A stretch of 26,712 nucleotides of DNA, taken from positions 1 to 26,712 of the forward strand of contig JAGHYO010000007.1 in the NCBI GenBank assembly GCA_017743605.1, written 5' to 3'. The number at the start of each line of letters is the position of its first letter. The stretch's first letter is position 1. This document shows positions 1 to 7,860 of the stretch, piece by piece. The notes beneath the pieces are model-generated. The model ran no database searches, was not told the origin of the DNA, and worked only from the letters and a program-made list of their open reading frames with translations. The translations under genes and the position numbers were made by a program. The stretch comes from Thermoflexus sp. GTDB taxonomy: Bacteria; Chloroflexota; Anaerolineae; Thermoflexales; Thermoflexaceae.

Positions 1-110
1 GCGGCCAGGGCTCCGCCGTCGCTGCCCCCATCGCCCGCCAGATCCTGGAGGCCGCCTACAGCCTCCCCCTCACCCCCCTGCCCACCCCACCCCTGCAGGA
101 AGATCGGTGA
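1..110 (+). CDS. C-terminal end of a probable penicillin-binding protein (partial)
   Basis: The frame from position 3 is open to a TGA at 108-110 and gives a 35-residue tail beginning GQGSAVAAPIARQIL and ending in a Pro/Leu-rich stretch. A Gly-x-Gly-Ser...Ala-Ala-Pro-Ile segment followed by a helix and a proline-rich tail is typical of the last residues of class B penicillin-binding protein transpeptidase domains, which cross-link peptidoglycan outside the membrane. Only this tail is inside the window, so no catalytic motif can be checked. The next gene starts 74 bp downstream on the same strand. The family call is an inference from a short tail; the reading frame itself is more certain. Confidence 0.55.
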   Translation, partial: GQGSAVAAPIARQILEAAYSLPLTPLPTPPLQEDR

Positions 111-130
111 GGATGCGAGAAGGATGTGTC

Positions 131-136
131 TATAAT
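131..136 (+). promoter_or_regulatory. Candidate -10 box upstream of the NB-ARC gene
   Basis: A perfect TATAAT lies about 50 bp ahead of the ATG at 185, in the short gap after the upstream stop codon at 110. I see no convincing -35 box about 17 bp further upstream. This is the only consensus-like promoter element ahead of the three-gene module. It is a sequence match only. Confidence 0.4.
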
Positions 137-159
137 TGGGGCTAAGCAAGCGAAGATTT

Positions 160-179
160 CCCTCCGGATACAGGGAGGG
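160..179 (+). promoter_or_regulatory. Hairpin that could mask the ribosome binding site of the NB-ARC gene
   Basis: CCCTCC at 160-165 is perfectly complementary to GGAGGG at 174-179, with an 8-nt loop between. GGAGGG is the Shine-Dalgarno sequence for the ATG at 185, five bases away. If the stem forms in the leader, translation initiation would be damped. The pairing is seen directly; a regulatory role is inference. Confidence 0.35.
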
Positions 180-184
180 CCCCC

Positions 185-2365
185 ATGTTGAGCCCTGATC
201 GCCTCTCGCAGCAAACCGTATGGGAGATCGCCCTAGAGCTTGCGAAGATCTTGATTTCCGGCTTGTTAAGCCGGACCCTTGCTCCGCCCCGTCCGGTGGA
301 TCACAATCTGCCCGGCGAGGCGCCGCGCCCCATCGGTCGGGATGGAGAACTACGATGGCTGCGCGAGCAGCTATCCCCCTCCTCCCCTTCCACGGTGTGC
401 GCGCTGGTGGGCCCCGGGGGCGTGGGCAAAACCTATCTGGCCCTGGCCATCGCCCACGAGCACAAACGTCGCGCCGAATCTCGGGCGGAGCGCTGGCGGG
501 ATCGATTCCGCCGCCCTCCGTTGGGATTCTTTGACGCCATCGTCTACATCCCCGGCCGGGCCATGATCATGACCCCGCGTGGGATACGTCCCCAGCGTCC
601 TCTGAAGCAGCTTTCGGATATCACCGCCGAGATCGCGCGCACGCTGGGGGATTTGGATCTGATGCGCCAGCATCCTTCCGAGCGTGAGCGATCCGTTCTG
701 GCAACGCTGGGGCGGCGGCGCACCCTGCTCATTCTGGATGGCCTGGAGGAGATGGATCCTGAGGTCCTGGACTTCATCCGACGGGTTCCTTCCCCCAGCC
801 GGGTCCTGATCACTTCCCGCCGCTCCGTGAATACCTGGCCCTCCCGGGATCTGGAGGCCCTGGATCTTCAATCCGCGCGCCGGCTGATCCTTCGGGAGGC
901 GAAGGAGAAGGAGGTTGAGCTAAGGCCCGAGGAGATCGAACAGCTCGCTCAGGCTACTCAGGGGTTGCCCCTGGCGATCGTGATCGGTGTCGCTCAGTTG
1001 AAGCGCGGCATCTCGATGGACACGCTCCTGAGACAGCTCCGGGAAGGGCGAGGAAGGCTGGCCGAATACGTGGTCGAGGGCTCGGTGGAGGCGCTGCGTC
1101 GAGAGGATGAGGACGCTTATCGACTGTTCCGCGCCCTGGCTCTGTTTGATCCCGAGGCCGGCGCGCTTCGGGAAGCCCTGGGGGCCGCGGCTGGCCTCCC
1201 GGAGGACCGGCAAGACGCAGGGTTGGCCAAGCTGATAGAAGTTTCCCTCATCGCGCATGAGCGGAAGGCGGATCGCTTCCGGTTTCGCCATCCGCTCATC
1301 CACGCTCGCGCCGGCCGGGCCCTGGAAGAGGACCCAGAGGCCCCCGACCTTCGCCGGCGCTGGATTCGTTGGTATCAGGATCGGCTGGCCCAGCGCCCCC
1401 AGAACATCCCCCTGCTACAGGCCGAGCGGCCCAACCTAATCCGGGTCCTGCAGGCTCTCCGGGAGGAAGATCGGATGGAGGAGCTGGCCCGATTCCTGTG
1501 GAACGCTGTGATCCTTCTGGATGAAGGTCCGACGGAGCTTTATCTGGAATCGGTGCGCGAGCTTCTCCGATGGGCTCTGATGCATGACCGAGGTGACCTG
1601 CTGCAAGGCCTGACCTGGGACATCCTCGTCCGTGGAGGCTCGGCCTGGGAGAGGGAATTCACCGGGCAATGGTGGGAGCTGCTTCGGCCACTTCTGAGCG
1701 CCAGTGAGGAGACAGCCCTTCAGATCGAGGTGCTCTGGCAGCGCCTGGTCTACCGCAAGGCCCGGCGGGGGGAGATCTCCCTGGAAGAAGCGCGCGTGGC
1801 CATGGAGAGGGCCTTCCAGGCCCTAAAGCCGGAGCGCTCCGAGGTCGAGGCGGAGCAAGCTATCTCCGTCTGCAATTCCCTGGGCTTCCTGCTGATGGAC
1901 GACCGGCTGGGGCGGCCGGACTATCCCTCCGCCCGCGCGTGGCTGGAGCGCGGCCTGGAGCTGCTGAAGCAGCACTGGGACCGCCTGCGGGATCCGCAGG
2001 AGTGGGAGGCCATCCTGCGGGGGAATCTGGCGCTCCTCATCGCCCGGGCGGAGGGCCGATATGGAGAGGCGATGCGGACCCTGGAGGAGATCCGTCCCCA
2101 CCTGCGCTGGAAGCGGGATCTGGCCGAGTGGCATCTGGTGATGGCCGTCTACGCCTACCGCTGGTGTCGAATGCGGGAAGCCCTCCGCTACGGGCGAGAG
2201 GGAGATGCGCTCCTGCAGGAGCTGGGTATGGAGAAGCTGGATACGAAGGAAGGAGAGGAATGGAGGACCCAGATCCGAGATCGCCTGAACCGTCGGCTCG
2301 GATGGATTCGGGAATGGCTCCGATGTCGGCGGAGGCGGAAAGGCCCTGAGCCCCTCCGGGCTTAG
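185..2365 (+). CDS. STAND-class NB-ARC ATPase with C-terminal TPR-like helical region
   Basis: The 726-residue product has a P-loop GPGGVGKT near residue 76, a Walker B strand LLILDGLEE near 181, a sensor-like RVLITSRR near 205 and the NB-ARC hallmark GLPLA near 260. A winged-helix-like region rich in charged residues follows. From about residue 400 to the end there are helical, TPR-like arrays. The first 35 residues contain a moderately hydrophobic helix but no clear enzymatic effector domain. Proteins of this architecture act as ATP-switched oligomerising sensors or regulators, including bacterial immune NLR-like proteins and transcriptional regulators. No DNA-binding or nuclease motif is visible, so any effector would have to be a partner. 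The start has a strong GGGAGGG site. The next gene begins 16 bp after the stop, so co-transcription is likely. The fold is well supported; the role is not known. Confidence 0.85.
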   Translation: MLSPDRLSQQTVWEIALELAKILISGLLSRTLAPPRPVDHNLPGEAPRPIGRDGELRWLREQLSPSSPSTVCALVGPGGVGKTYLALAIAHEHKRRAESRAERWRDRFRRPPLGFFDAIVYIPGRAMIMTPRGIRPQRPLKQLSDITAEIARTLGDLDLMRQHPSERERSVLATLGRRRTLLILDGLEEMDPEVLDFIRRVPSPSRVLITSRRSVNTWPSRDLEALDLQSARRLILREAKEKEVELRPEEIEQLAQATQGLPLAIVIGVAQLKRGISMDTLLRQLREGRGRLAEYVVEGSVEALRREDEDAYRLFRALALFDPEAGALREALGAAAGLPEDRQDAGLAKLIEVSLIAHERKADRFRFRHPLIHARAGRALEEDPEAPDLRRRWIRWYQDRLAQRPQNIPLLQAERPNLIRVLQALREEDRMEELARFLWNAVILLDEGPTELYLESVRELLRWALMHDRGDLLQGLTWDILVRGGSAWEREFTGQWWELLRPLLSASEETALQIEVLWQRLVYRKARRGEISLEEARVAMERAFQALKPERSEVEAEQAISVCNSLGFLLMDDRLGRPDYPSARAWLERGLELLKQHWDRLRDPQEWEAILRGNLALLIARAEGRYGEAMRTLEEIRPHLRWKRDLAEWHLVMAVYAYRWCRMREALRYGREGDALLQELGMEKLDTKEGEEWRTQIRDRLNRRLGWIREWLRCRRRRKGPEPLRA

Positions 2366-2381
2366 CAAAAGGAGGGAAGCC

Positions 2382-4265
2382 ATGGCGAAGAAGCCTGAAT
2401 GGTGGCAGATGCTGGGATCTCCCGAAAAGATGATCGAGCGCTATGCGTTTACTGCAGCCGTTTTGATTGTCCTGATTGCGCTCTCATTAGGAGATATATT
2501 TTTTAACATTTTTGAAGATAAAATTCTCAAGATTCTTACTTATCTTGTGCTTCTGGCCCTTTGGACTCACGCCACTGCGGAGCGGACCGCGCGGGAGGAG
2601 CTCTGGGAACAGCTGAAGGCCCCGCGGGCCTTTTTCCTGAAGGATCGCGGCGCGGTCTACCGGGCGGCGGCGGAGCTGCTGCAGAAGGCCCGGGAGCATC
2701 CGGCTGCCACCGAGATCGTCCTCACCAGCCTGCGGGTTCCCCGCTGGCCGGGCGGCGAGACATTCCCTGAGAGGGAGCGATATTTGCAAGAAAAAATGCA
2801 GATCCTCCGCGAGGAAAGGATCCCGGTCCGCCACATCTTCAACCTGCCGGATGAGCCGTCCCTGGAGCGTCTTCTGGAATCCGAGCCCGGGATGCTGGCG
2901 AAGGAAGGGAAAGGAAAGGCCTTCCTGGTGAAGGCCTTCGCCCGCGGGGACGACCTCCCCCACATCGATGTGGGAGCAGTGAAGGGGATAGGGGTGGTCT
3001 TCGCCTTCCCAGACCCTCTGCAGCGGGCGTGGAACGCGGCGGGCGTGCGCATCGATGACCCGCAGATCGCCGAGATGGCCTTCCGGTATTTCCAGGCCCT
3101 CTGGGAGGACCCCCGCGGCTTCCTCATCTTCGATCGAGGAGACCTGAAAGAGGACGAGATCGAAGCCCTGCGCCGCGCGCTGCGGGGCGAGCGGGAAGAG
3201 AAGATCCGCATCCTGGACGGCGAGGAGGCCCTCTATCAGACGGCGGGGGATGTGGTGGAAAAAAGCCTGCGGATCCGCGTCTACGCGATCGGAAGGGGGG
3301 CTCCGCGAAGCCACCACGTCGGTCCTTATCGGGAGCGCGTCCTGAAGCGCCTTCAGGAGGACGCCCGGGTCGAGCTCCGCCGCATCACCAGCGCCGACCT
3401 GGATGAGGATGCACGCAAGTATCTGAGCGGGCTGGCCCAACATCCCAATGCGGCCCTGAAAGGCTATCCGGGGGAGGTCGACGCCCCGGCCATCCTGATC
3501 GGCGATCGAGAGGTGGTCATCGCCCTGGGGGACAGGCCGACCTACGAGCTGCGGCATGGCATCGTGATCCGCGACGAAAAGATCGCGGGGATGTTCCGGG
3601 AATGGTTCGATCAGGTCCTGTGGGTGGACTCCTCCCTGATCCCCTTGAAGGAACTCAGGCAAGTCGGCCTTCTCCCGGGCGCCCTGGAGCGGCTGGAGGG
3701 GGCCGCCCGCGGTGTCGAGGTGATCCTGGACCGGAACCGGGATGGGGCCGCCTTCCGCAAGGCCCGGGAGGTGATCGAACAGCTGGCGGGGCCGGAAGAT
3801 GAGATCCTGGCCCTCGTCACCTATGAGGGCGTGCCGGCTTCTTTGGACCAGCCGCGGCCGGCCGAAAGCGAGCGCTATCGGCAGGAGCGGGAGGCCTATC
3901 GCCGGGCCCTTCTGGACAAAGCCCGCCAGGGGACGGCGTATCGGCGCGTCATCGCCTTTCGCCATCGCGAAGGGCGCGTGGCTCCCGGGTATGTTCCCGA
4001 CCCTATGCTGGACCATCTGCGGGAGATGCTGAAGCTGCGATCCGAGCCGGGCCTTCGGGATCTCATCTCCCTGCACTGGGGAGAGTGGCGGCTGGATGTG
4101 CACAGCTTCGTGGTGATCCCCGGCAAGGCCGCTCTGATCTCCCTGGACCGGCCGTCGGGATCCCCTGCGCCCGCGGAGGCGCGCATGGACGGCGTGCTTG
4201 TCTTCTATGAGCCGCCTCGCGGGGATCTGGTCCGCCACCTGGAGGAGATCTGGCGAAGCATCTAG
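2382..4265 (+). CDS. Membrane-anchored protein with three diverged copies of a PLD-like(?) domain
   Basis: I do not recognise this 627-residue protein as a named family. Residues about 20-65 form two hydrophobic helices separated by a short acidic loop, so the protein should sit in the inner membrane with most of it on one side. The rest contains three similar units, about 84-255, 276-418 and 445-627. Each has a helix (AAELLQKA, ALYQTAGDVVEK, AFRKAREVIEQL), a strand, a helix with Tyr-x-x-x-hydrophobic spacing, a beta hairpin (GIGVVFAFPD, REVVIALGD, KAALISLDRP) and a final helix with an aromatic (ALWEDP, VLWVDS, EIWRSI). The pattern recalls degenerate phospholipase-D-fold domains such as those in TrmB-type regulators, but no HxK catalytic motif is present. 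That fold assignment is inference. The gene has a strong AAAAGGAGGG site and sits 16 bp after the NB-ARC gene. The membrane segment is coded by unusually AT-rich DNA. Confidence 0.8.
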   Translation: MAKKPEWWQMLGSPEKMIERYAFTAAVLIVLIALSLGDIFFNIFEDKILKILTYLVLLALWTHATAERTAREELWEQLKAPRAFFLKDRGAVYRAAAELLQKAREHPAATEIVLTSLRVPRWPGGETFPERERYLQEKMQILREERIPVRHIFNLPDEPSLERLLESEPGMLAKEGKGKAFLVKAFARGDDLPHIDVGAVKGIGVVFAFPDPLQRAWNAAGVRIDDPQIAEMAFRYFQALWEDPRGFLIFDRGDLKEDEIEALRRALRGEREEKIRILDGEEALYQTAGDVVEKSLRIRVYAIGRGAPRSHHVGPYRERVLKRLQEDARVELRRITSADLDEDARKYLSGLAQHPNAALKGYPGEVDAPAILIGDREVVIALGDRPTYELRHGIVIRDEKIAGMFREWFDQVLWVDSSLIPLKELRQVGLLPGALERLEGAARGVEVILDRNRDGAAFRKAREVIEQLAGPEDEILALVTYEGVPASLDQPRPAESERYRQEREAYRRALLDKARQGTAYRRVIAFRHREGRVAPGYVPDPMLDHLREMLKLRSEPGLRDLISLHWGEWRLDVHSFVVIPGKAALISLDRPSGSPAPAEARMDGVLVFYEPPRGDLVRHLEEIWRSI

Positions 4266-4392
4266 GCCGGCGCCGCTCCGATCCACGAAATTCCGGAGCC
4301 GGGAGGCTGAGCGACTCAAGCGGAGGCGGAGGAACCCGCGGGCATCCGGCGTTCGAGCGCAGGCCCGGCTGCAGATTGAAGGCGGTGGGACA

Positions 4393-7300
4393 ATGGCCAT
4401 GGAGCCTCAATGGGAGCAGTTTCGATTCCGCCATCCCTTCCGCAAATACCAGCGCGTGATTCTGAATCAAATCCAGGCGGTCATCGACACGCCGCGCGAT
4501 GACCGATGTTATCACATCGTCGCCCCGCCCGGCTCCGGCAAAACCATCATCGGCCTGGAGCTCATCGGCCGCTTCCGGAGACCAGCTCTCATCCTGGCCC
4601 CCACCGTCACCATCCAGATGCAGTGGTATGAACGGCTTCGGATGTTCCTCCCGGACAATGCCTGCCTGGAGGAGTGGGCCACCCTCACCCCGGAGAGGAA
4701 AGCCCCCCTGCGCATTTTCACCTATCAGCGGCTGGCCGTTCAGGACCCCGAGCAGCCCTTCGTAGAGTCCGCCTCCCGGTTGGCGTGGGCGGAGGACCTC
4801 ACGGCCCGGGGCCTGGCGTCTGACCTGGAGGCCGCCCAGCGCTACCTGGACGAGCTCTGTGCTGGGAACCCCGAGGCTTACCGGGAGGAGATCCGCCGCC
4901 GCTACCCTCGCCTGAAGCGCCGCCTGCTCCAGGCGGATCCGGAAACCGTGGCCCGTTTCCTCCACCCCAACGCCCTGCGCCTGATCGAAGACCTGGCCGC
5001 GGACGGGATCGGGACGATCGTCCTGGACGAATGCCATCATTTGCTAGATTACTGGGCGGTGGTGCTCCGGTATCTGATCCGCCGCCTAGATCAGCCCCGG
5101 GTCATCGGGCTGACGGCCACCCTCCCCAGCCCGGAAGACGATTTCGCTTATGAGAACTACACCACCCTTCTGGGGGATGTGGATTTCGAAGTCCCCACCC
5201 CCGCTGTGGTCAAAGAGGGAAACTTAGCCCCCTACCGCGAGCTGGCCTGGTTCACCGAGCCCACCCCGGAGGAGCGGGGTTTCCTTCGGGAACAGGACCG
5301 GCTGCTTCGGGCAGTCCTGGAGGAGGTGTTGGCCGCCCCGAGGTTTCGGAGCTGGCTGAAGGGCCTGCTTTTCCCAAGCTCCGGCGCGACGAGCGGGGGC
5401 CCGGACGCTCCTGAGGGCGAGCGGGCCGGCTGGCTCGAGCTGGCGGACGAGGATCCGACGCTGGTGATAGATGGGCTGCGCTGGCTGCGAGATCAGGGCG
5501 AGCTGCCCCCGGAGACCCCCCTGCCCCCCGAAGCGGGCCGCAGGCTCACCCAGGAGGATCGCTTGATCCTGCTGGAACACTACGCCTTGCGCGTCCTCCT
5601 CCCCAGCCCGGATCCGAACGACCGTCGGCGCTTCATGGAGCTCCGCCGCCGCCTGCGCCCTCTGGGCTACACCCTTACTCCGAAAGGTCTGCGCCCCGGC
5701 CGCTCACCGATGGACCTCATCCTGGCCTTCTCTGACAGCAAGATCGAGGCGGCCCGGCAGATCTTGCGAGCCGAGAAAGAAGGTCTAGGCGAGCGATTGC
5801 GTGCGGTCTTGGTGGTGGATTTCGAACAGAGCACCAGCGGCCTCCGCCGCCTCCGGCGGGAGGCGGACTCTTCAGATGCCGATCTCGGCAGCGGACGGCG
5901 CGTCTTCCGCCGGTTGATCCAGGATCCCGAGCTGGCCGACCTGCATCCCATCTTCGTGACCGGCCGCTCCCTGTGGATCGCCGCGGGCTTCCGGCCGATT
6001 TTCCAGGGCTTCTGGGAGGAGTTCCGCCGGCAGCATGGGATGCAGATCGAGCTGACCCTGCAACGGCGTCCGGGCTACTATGAAGTGCGGGGGAAGGGAT
6101 CCGACTGGGGAACACGGGTGTACGTTCCTCTGATCACTCGGATGATGGAGCAGGGGCTGACCCGCCTGCTCATCGGCACCCGGAAGATCTTCGGGGAAGG
6201 ATGGGACGCTCTCTCGCTGAACACGCTGATCGATCTGACCGGCGTGACCACCAGCACCTCCGTCCAGCAGCTGCGCGGGCGCTCCCTGCGCCTGGACCCC
6301 GGCTGGCCGCACAAGGTGGCCCACAACTGGGACGTGGTCTGCATCGCCCCGGAGTTCGAGTGGGGAGACTTAGATCTGCGGCGGTTCTGGCGCCGTCACA
6401 ATCACCTGTGGGGCGTGGCCATCCCCGCCAACCCTGCCCGCTACGCTATGCGGCTCGCTTCCACCCTGCTAACGCGCGGCCTTCCCCCGAACATTGTTGA
6501 GGACCTGCGCGGGCAGATCGTCCGCGGAGCGTTCCATGTAGAGCCCCTGCTGGGCCTGCTGCTCGCCCTGGAGGATGAGAGCTGGAAGCACATCCCTTAC
6601 GCAACCTTTAACGACATCATGCGGGAGGCCGCCGCGCGGCGAGAGGAAACGTGGGCGGCGTGGGGGATCGGCCGGCCTTACCTGGATTTCGAAATCCCAG
6701 TCTACCGGATCCAGCCTCGGGATATGCGCCTTTGCTCCGTCCACACCTTGCGGGAGAGCGCTGCGGCCATGTGGCGAATCCTCCGTTGGGTCCTGGCCGG
6801 CGCCATCTTCTATGGCTTGCTGATCTTCTCGGAGGCCATTGCCAGGCTCCGCACGGATGTGTCCCTGGCCGCATGCCTGTTTATCGCCTCGGTTAGCATA
6901 GCGGCCGGCCTTGTCATCACCGTGATCCGAGAGCGCAAGGCCATCGCCCGGGCGTTGCGCGTCTTGCTGATTGAGGTCCCACCGGACGCCATCCTTCTCG
7001 ATGTGGGGCAGGCGCTGGCAGAGGCGCTGCGGGAAACCGGGCAGGCGAGCCCGGCCCTCTCCTCGGACGGCCTTCGGGTGATCGCCGACCCAGACGGCGC
7101 TTACCGCGTTCAGCTGGAAGGTGTCCCTCTGCAAGATGCAGAGGTGTTCATACGAGCCTACCGGGAGCTCTTCCGGCCCATCCGGAACTCGCGCTATCTC
7201 ATCCTGCGCCAGGACGAACGTCTGCCGGACCTGCTTCGCGGCGGCCTCTGGCAGGCGCTGCGGTCCCTGATCCCGCCGATGCTGCGCCGACCGGCCTACC

Positions 7301-7488
7301 ATCCGGTGCCCCAGACCCTGGGGGTCCGGCGTCCGGACGCCGAGGCTTTCGCCCGGGCCTGGCGGCGTTACGTTGGCGAGGCCGAGCTGATCTACACCCG
7401 CTCCCCGGAAGGCCGCCGCCATTTGGATCGAGCCCGCCTGCAAGAGCCTTTGGGGCTCCAGGACTTGCTGTTAGGCCTCTGGCAGTGA
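4393..7488 (+). CDS. Superfamily II DEAD/DEAH-type helicase with two C-terminal membrane helices
   Basis: The product is about 1031 residues from the ATG at 4393. Helicase motifs appear in order: RKYQ-type Q motif near residue 16, Walker A APPGSGKT at about 44-51, motif Ia LAPTVTIQMQW near 69, DECH box near 212, GLTATLP near 239, LLIGTRKIFGEGWDA (motif V region) near 593, and QQLRGRSLR (motif VI) near 625. About 200 residues separate motif III from the second RecA domain. Residues about 791-850 hold two strongly hydrophobic helices, followed by about 180 mostly soluble residues. SF2 enzymes couple ATP hydrolysis to nucleic-acid translocation; membrane insertion is unusual for them. The frame is open back to 4198, but that 65-codon extension overlaps the preceding gene and is basic and low-complexity. 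ATG 4399, with GGTGGG eight bases upstream, is an equally good start. The gap to the previous gene is 127 bp, on the same strand. Confidence 0.85.
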   Translation: MAMEPQWEQFRFRHPFRKYQRVILNQIQAVIDTPRDDRCYHIVAPPGSGKTIIGLELIGRFRRPALILAPTVTIQMQWYERLRMFLPDNACLEEWATLTPERKAPLRIFTYQRLAVQDPEQPFVESASRLAWAEDLTARGLASDLEAAQRYLDELCAGNPEAYREEIRRRYPRLKRRLLQADPETVARFLHPNALRLIEDLAADGIGTIVLDECHHLLDYWAVVLRYLIRRLDQPRVIGLTATLPSPEDDFAYENYTTLLGDVDFEVPTPAVVKEGNLAPYRELAWFTEPTPEERGFLREQDRLLRAVLEEVLAAPRFRSWLKGLLFPSSGATSGGPDAPEGERAGWLELADEDPTLVIDGLRWLRDQGELPPETPLPPEAGRRLTQEDRLILLEHYALRVLLPSPDPNDRRRFMELRRRLRPLGYTLTPKGLRPGRSPMDLILAFSDSKIEAARQILRAEKEGLGERLRAVLVVDFEQSTSGLRRLRREADSSDADLGSGRRVFRRLIQDPELADLHPIFVTGRSLWIAAGFRPIFQGFWEEFRRQHGMQIELTLQRRPGYYEVRGKGSDWGTRVYVPLITRMMEQGLTRLLIGTRKIFGEGWDALSLNTLIDLTGVTTSTSVQQLRGRSLRLDPGWPHKVAHNWDVVCIAPEFEWGDLDLRRFWRRHNHLWGVAIPANPARYAMRLASTLLTRGLPPNIVEDLRGQIVRGAFHVEPLLGLLLALEDESWKHIPYATFNDIMREAAARREETWAAWGIGRPYLDFEIPVYRIQPRDMRLCSVHTLRESAAAMWRILRWVLAGAIFYGLLIFSEAIARLRTDVSLAACLFIASVSIAAGLVITVIRERKAIARALRVLLIEVPPDAILLDVGQALAEALRETGQASPALSSDGLRVIADPDGAYRVQLEGVPLQDAEVFIRAYRELFRPIRNSRYLILRQDERLPDLLRGGLWQALRSLIPPMLRRPAYHPVPQTLGVRRPDAEAFARAWRRYVGEAELIYTRSPEGRRHLDRARLQEPLGLQDLLLGLWQ

Positions 7489-7610
7489 GCGGGAAGAACC
7501 GTTCCGCAGCGCGTTGGCATTCATTTCAACCATCTGGGCGCAACAAATGACCGGCTGCCCTGCTTCGTTGACCCGTAGCTTGTGGATTAGGCTTCGCCTG
7601 TTCCACCGCC

Positions 7611-7640
7611 TCAAGGGCGACCGGCCGGTCGCTCCTACCT
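7611..7640. repeat. REP-like palindrome, first unit
   Basis: A perfect 16-bp palindrome GCGACCGGCCGGTCGC occupies 7617-7632 and is followed by TCCTAC. Read on the minus strand it begins GTAGGAGCGACCGG, the same edge sequence as the elements near 21757 and 21844. This is seen directly; membership of one repeat family is inference. Confidence 0.6.
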
Positions 7641-7662
7641 CGACGGGCGTCCCCTCCCAGAG

Positions 7663-7692
7663 AGTAAAGGCGAAACATCTTTCGCCCCTACT
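7663..7692. repeat. REP-like palindrome, second unit
   Basis: AGTAAAGGCGAAA at 7663-7675 pairs with TTTCGCCCCTACT at 7680-7692 across a 4-nt loop, with two mismatched positions in a 13-nt arm. On the minus strand it starts AGTAGGGGCGAAA. It lies about 30 bp from the first palindrome, as expected for paired REP-type elements. Confidence 0.6.
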
Positions 7693-7860
7693 CCCGGTAA
7701 GGCCGTTCGAGAGTGACCAGCCCGTCAGGCCGGGATTCGGGTTTCCGCGCGAGCGGCTTGGTTTTCACCGCGCTTAGACCGCCTGTCACCACCCGAAACC
7801 CAAAAAGCGGCGACTGCTGTCAAGCCCCTTGCGGCTGAACAGACGCGATGATCAGGAGCC

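Noticed and set aside
4198..4392. N-terminal extension of the helicase back to an ATG inside the preceding gene
   Set aside because: The extra 65 residues are Arg-rich and low-complexity, overlap the preceding coding sequence, and the helicase Q motif sits at the normal distance from the later ATG.
2487..4400. A 637-codon open frame on the minus strand opposite the triplicated-domain membrane protein
   Set aside because: It is a GC-rich shadow. Its product has no family motifs, is rich in Gln, His, Pro and Gly, and it lies opposite a gene with a good ribosome binding site and coherent structure.
185..7488. Assignment of the module to a named defence system (Zorya, DISARM, Avs and similar)
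   Set aside because: There are no ZorA/B-type motor proteins, methyltransferase, PLD-active nuclease or Avs-type effector. Only generic ATPase and helicase similarity supports such labels.
7489..7800. Possible remnant of a TnpB-type or other transposase C-terminus on the minus strand
   Set aside because: A frame gives a short Arg/Pro-rich peptide after a stop codon, but there is no zinc-finger, no RuvC motif and no upstream coding support. The repeats there explain the sequence better.
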